A stretch of DNA of 64,000 bases from Rhabdornis inornatus (lineage: Eukaryota > Chordata > Aves > Passeriformes > Rhabdornithidae). The notes under the pieces were generated by a model. It was not told where the DNA came from. It searched no databases and was given only the letters and a program-made list of their open reading frames with translations. The number at the start of each line of letters is the position of its first letter. Position 1 is the first letter of the stretch. A program made the translations under genes and the position numbers. Of the stretch, positions 62,231-64,000 are shown piece by piece. The stretch covers positions 5,174,305-5,238,304 of the forward strand of contig VWZS01009934.1 of assembly GCA_013397075.1 (NCBI GenBank), read 5' to 3'.

Positions 62231-63011
62231 ATGCTCTACTTGGAGTGTGGTCAAGGAACAGGAACAATGCCTTATTTGCAATGCCATCAGTGGTGAGCTG
62301 AGACAGGCATCATGGGCTGGTTTTTGCTGGTTTTTGGTGTTGAATTAAACTAAAACCCATCTGGCACATTAACATCAATCAAATCGACATCTACAGGATG
62401 AGGCAAAGATTTTGCAGCTAAGGTGCTAAACTGACCTGAAGGCATATGACTGGCAGTCAACCCCTTTACACTGTGAAAGTTGCCTTTCCACAGGGCAGAT
62501 TCTGCTAATATATTTCTCCTTGGGGTGTGTGGAGATTCCTCCCTTGGGTTTTGGAGATGCCCACCAAGAACAGTCCTCAAAGTTAAGAGAAAGAGACTTT
62601 TCCATGATCGTTGGTATGGGCGAGTCACATCAATCTCTAATAATTGTTTCTTTTTGCTAGCTTTAATATAATTGCTTTAATATTGCTTTGATATAGTTCA
62701 CTATCCTGTCTTATACCATAATAATAGCTTTAGCTTTTCATGTTGTGTAGTAAATAATTCTAATTAAGTTATTTTTGTCTAATCATTTATCGTAATAAAT
62801 AAATATTTCTTGGTAAATATATCTGATTTGTCATCATGAAAACCTACTGGACAAAGTTGTAAAACTTAAACTGTTGACAGAGTCTGAGGCTAGGACTGGA
62901 TCCAGCCAGACTCATCTCTCTGAGTAAGAGTTTAGAAAGCAAGAGGGTCCTTTTCTGCACCTTTTGACTCAACAGGAGGGCTACTCTAACAAGCTTTGTC
63001 TGGACCTCCCA
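62231..63011. mobile_element. Possible insertion inside a CR1 copy
   Basis: This 0.78-kb segment separates two CR1 pieces that meet at the same consensus point. The CR1 motif ending in '..ggttgtagc' is present on both sides (about 62,209-62,228 and 63,015-63,037), as a target duplication would give. The right half (about 62,625-62,880), AT-rich with AATAAATAAATA at about 62,795-62,806 followed by 'gatttgtcatcatgaaaacctactggacaaag', has the look of an LTR 3' half. No termini could be fixed, so its class is unproven. Confidence 0.35.
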
Positions 63012-63297
63012 CTCTACCTGCAACAGAGGTTGTAGCCAGCTGGGTGTCAGGAAACAAGTGATAGAATGAGAGGACATAGCTTTAAGCTGCACCAGGAGGG
63101 GTTCAGGTTGGACATTAGATAGAATTTCTTCATGGAAAGAGTGGTGGGAGGGAGATGGTGGAATCAAGTCCCTGGAAGTGCTCAAGAAACTACATGGCAC
63201 TTAGTGCAATGGTTAGTTGGTAAAGTTCTTTGCAATCAAAGGTTGGACTTGATGGTCTTGGAGGTTTCTTCCAACCTTAACTATTCCATGGTCCTGA
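63012..63297 (+). mobile_element. CR1 LINE 3' fragment, plus strand (3' piece of a split copy)
   Basis: It starts 'ctctacctgcaacagaggttgtagccag' and continues 'gaaacaagtgatagaatgagaggacatag', 'ctgcaccaggaggggttcaggttggacatta', 'gaatttcttcatggaaagagtggt', 'aagtccctggaagtgctcaag' and 'ggttggacttgatggtcttggaggt', ending 'ttccaaccttaactattccatg'. This is about 285 bp of the CR1 3' region in order, with a small deletion after position 63,040. Confidence 0.92.
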
Positions 63298-64000
63298 ATA
63301 AAGCTCTCCCTTTTATCTAAGAAACATAACTTTCTTGAAGGTAATGTTTGTTATGATTTGACATATCATAAATATTAGATGTCAGTGCACTGGAATGAGT
63401 GGAATTCATTATAGTGTGCATAAAAAGAAGGTAAAAAAAAAAGAAAAAAGTTGGACTTCAAATTAAATAATAGAAAAAGAAGTGAAATATCTCATTTCAA
63501 GCCTTGCTTCCAAAAATCTTATAGATTTTTTCAAATAAGGTAAAATTATCCTACCAGGTTCCTGCTGCTTTCTTTCAGAGAAGATCCTTGAGCCGTGAGA
63601 CTCCACAACAGGGGCATGAGATGGAAAGTGTTTACTTCTATCCATTCCCAATATGTCTCCTCCATAACAGCTCTCCAACTACATCCATTTTGAAAGTAGA
63701 AATTAACATAAAAACAATCCTCTTTTAGGGTAGGAAAGACTGAAAGGTGTTTCATGAAAGATTTTAAAGCTTCGACTTTAATCCCCTTCAACCTCCCTCT
63801 TAAACTGAAAGGCACTAAACTTTTCAAAGACTTTCAGAAAGTTTCAGAAAGAAAATGAAAAAAGACTGGAATAGACTGAGTAGTCAGTGCTCTTGCCTTG
63901 AGTGGCAAGGGTCTAGATGAAATGTAAAGATCTATCTTAACAGCTTGTAGACACTTGTGTTTTCTAATTAGAGATATTTTGTCTGAACATTCTACATATT
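63298..64000. other. Unique AT-rich sequence, no gene seen
   Basis: The last 700 bases hold an A-rich run at 63,433-63,448 and overlapping minus-strand open frames (71 and 93 codons) without recognisable domains. Confidence 0.45.

Noticed and set aside
1..64000. CRISPR arrays, operons, prokaryotic genes, tRNA or rRNA genes
   Set aside because: None is visible. The repeats are eukaryotic LINE, LTR and simple repeats, and the sequence is vertebrate nuclear DNA.

Overview
The window looks like AT-rich, non-coding nuclear DNA from a bird, probably a songbird or another neoavian. The evidence is its repeats. There are seven 3'-end fragments of CR1 LINEs, recognised by tails of the type 'ttccaacccaaaccattctatg', and several solo long terminal repeats (LTRs) of families I know from avian genomes. 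No retroviral gag, pol or env reading frame, tRNA, rRNA, CRISPR array or operon-like structure is visible. I recognise no protein-coding gene. The open frames of 60-177 codons are what chance gives in DNA this AT-rich, or lie inside LTRs and simple repeats. Repeat family calls come from remembered consensus patterns, not from a search.

Layout. 1-8 kb is unique AT-rich DNA with an A-rich tract (2.25 kb) and a GC-richer patch (3.3 kb). 8-10.6 kb holds two related solo LTRs in the same orientation. 10.6-17.7 kb is unique DNA with one exon-like open frame on the minus strand (12.7-13.0 kb) and a degraded palindromic MITE-like element (14.3 kb). 17.7-27.3 kb is repeat-rich: three minus-strand CR1 tails, a 225-bp sequence present twice 1.4 kb apart, a 1.1-kb LTR with TATA-like and polyadenylation signals, and a 0.45-kb LTR with a likely 5-bp target duplication. 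27.3-49 kb is mostly unique, with a probable minus-strand LTR at 33.4 kb, a CR1 tail at 36.6 kb and A/T-rich low-complexity tracts. 49.1-50.4 kb is a probable LTR enlarged by a (CTTTT)n array of about 330 bp. 50.4-64 kb is unique DNA with a perfect 34-bp inverted repeat (53.6 kb), a CR1 tail (55.5 kb), a 38-bp tandem duplication (57.1 kb), a GC-richer CpG-containing patch (60.2 kb) and a CR1 copy apparently split by a 0.8-kb insertion (62.2-63.3 kb).

No genes can be shown to work together here. The window fits an intergenic desert or a very long intron. The items most worth a second look are the perfect hairpin at 53,553-53,630, the unevenly diverged duplication at 22.4/23.8 kb, the split CR1 at 62-63 kb, and possible conserved non-coding elements at 27.9 and 60.2 kb.
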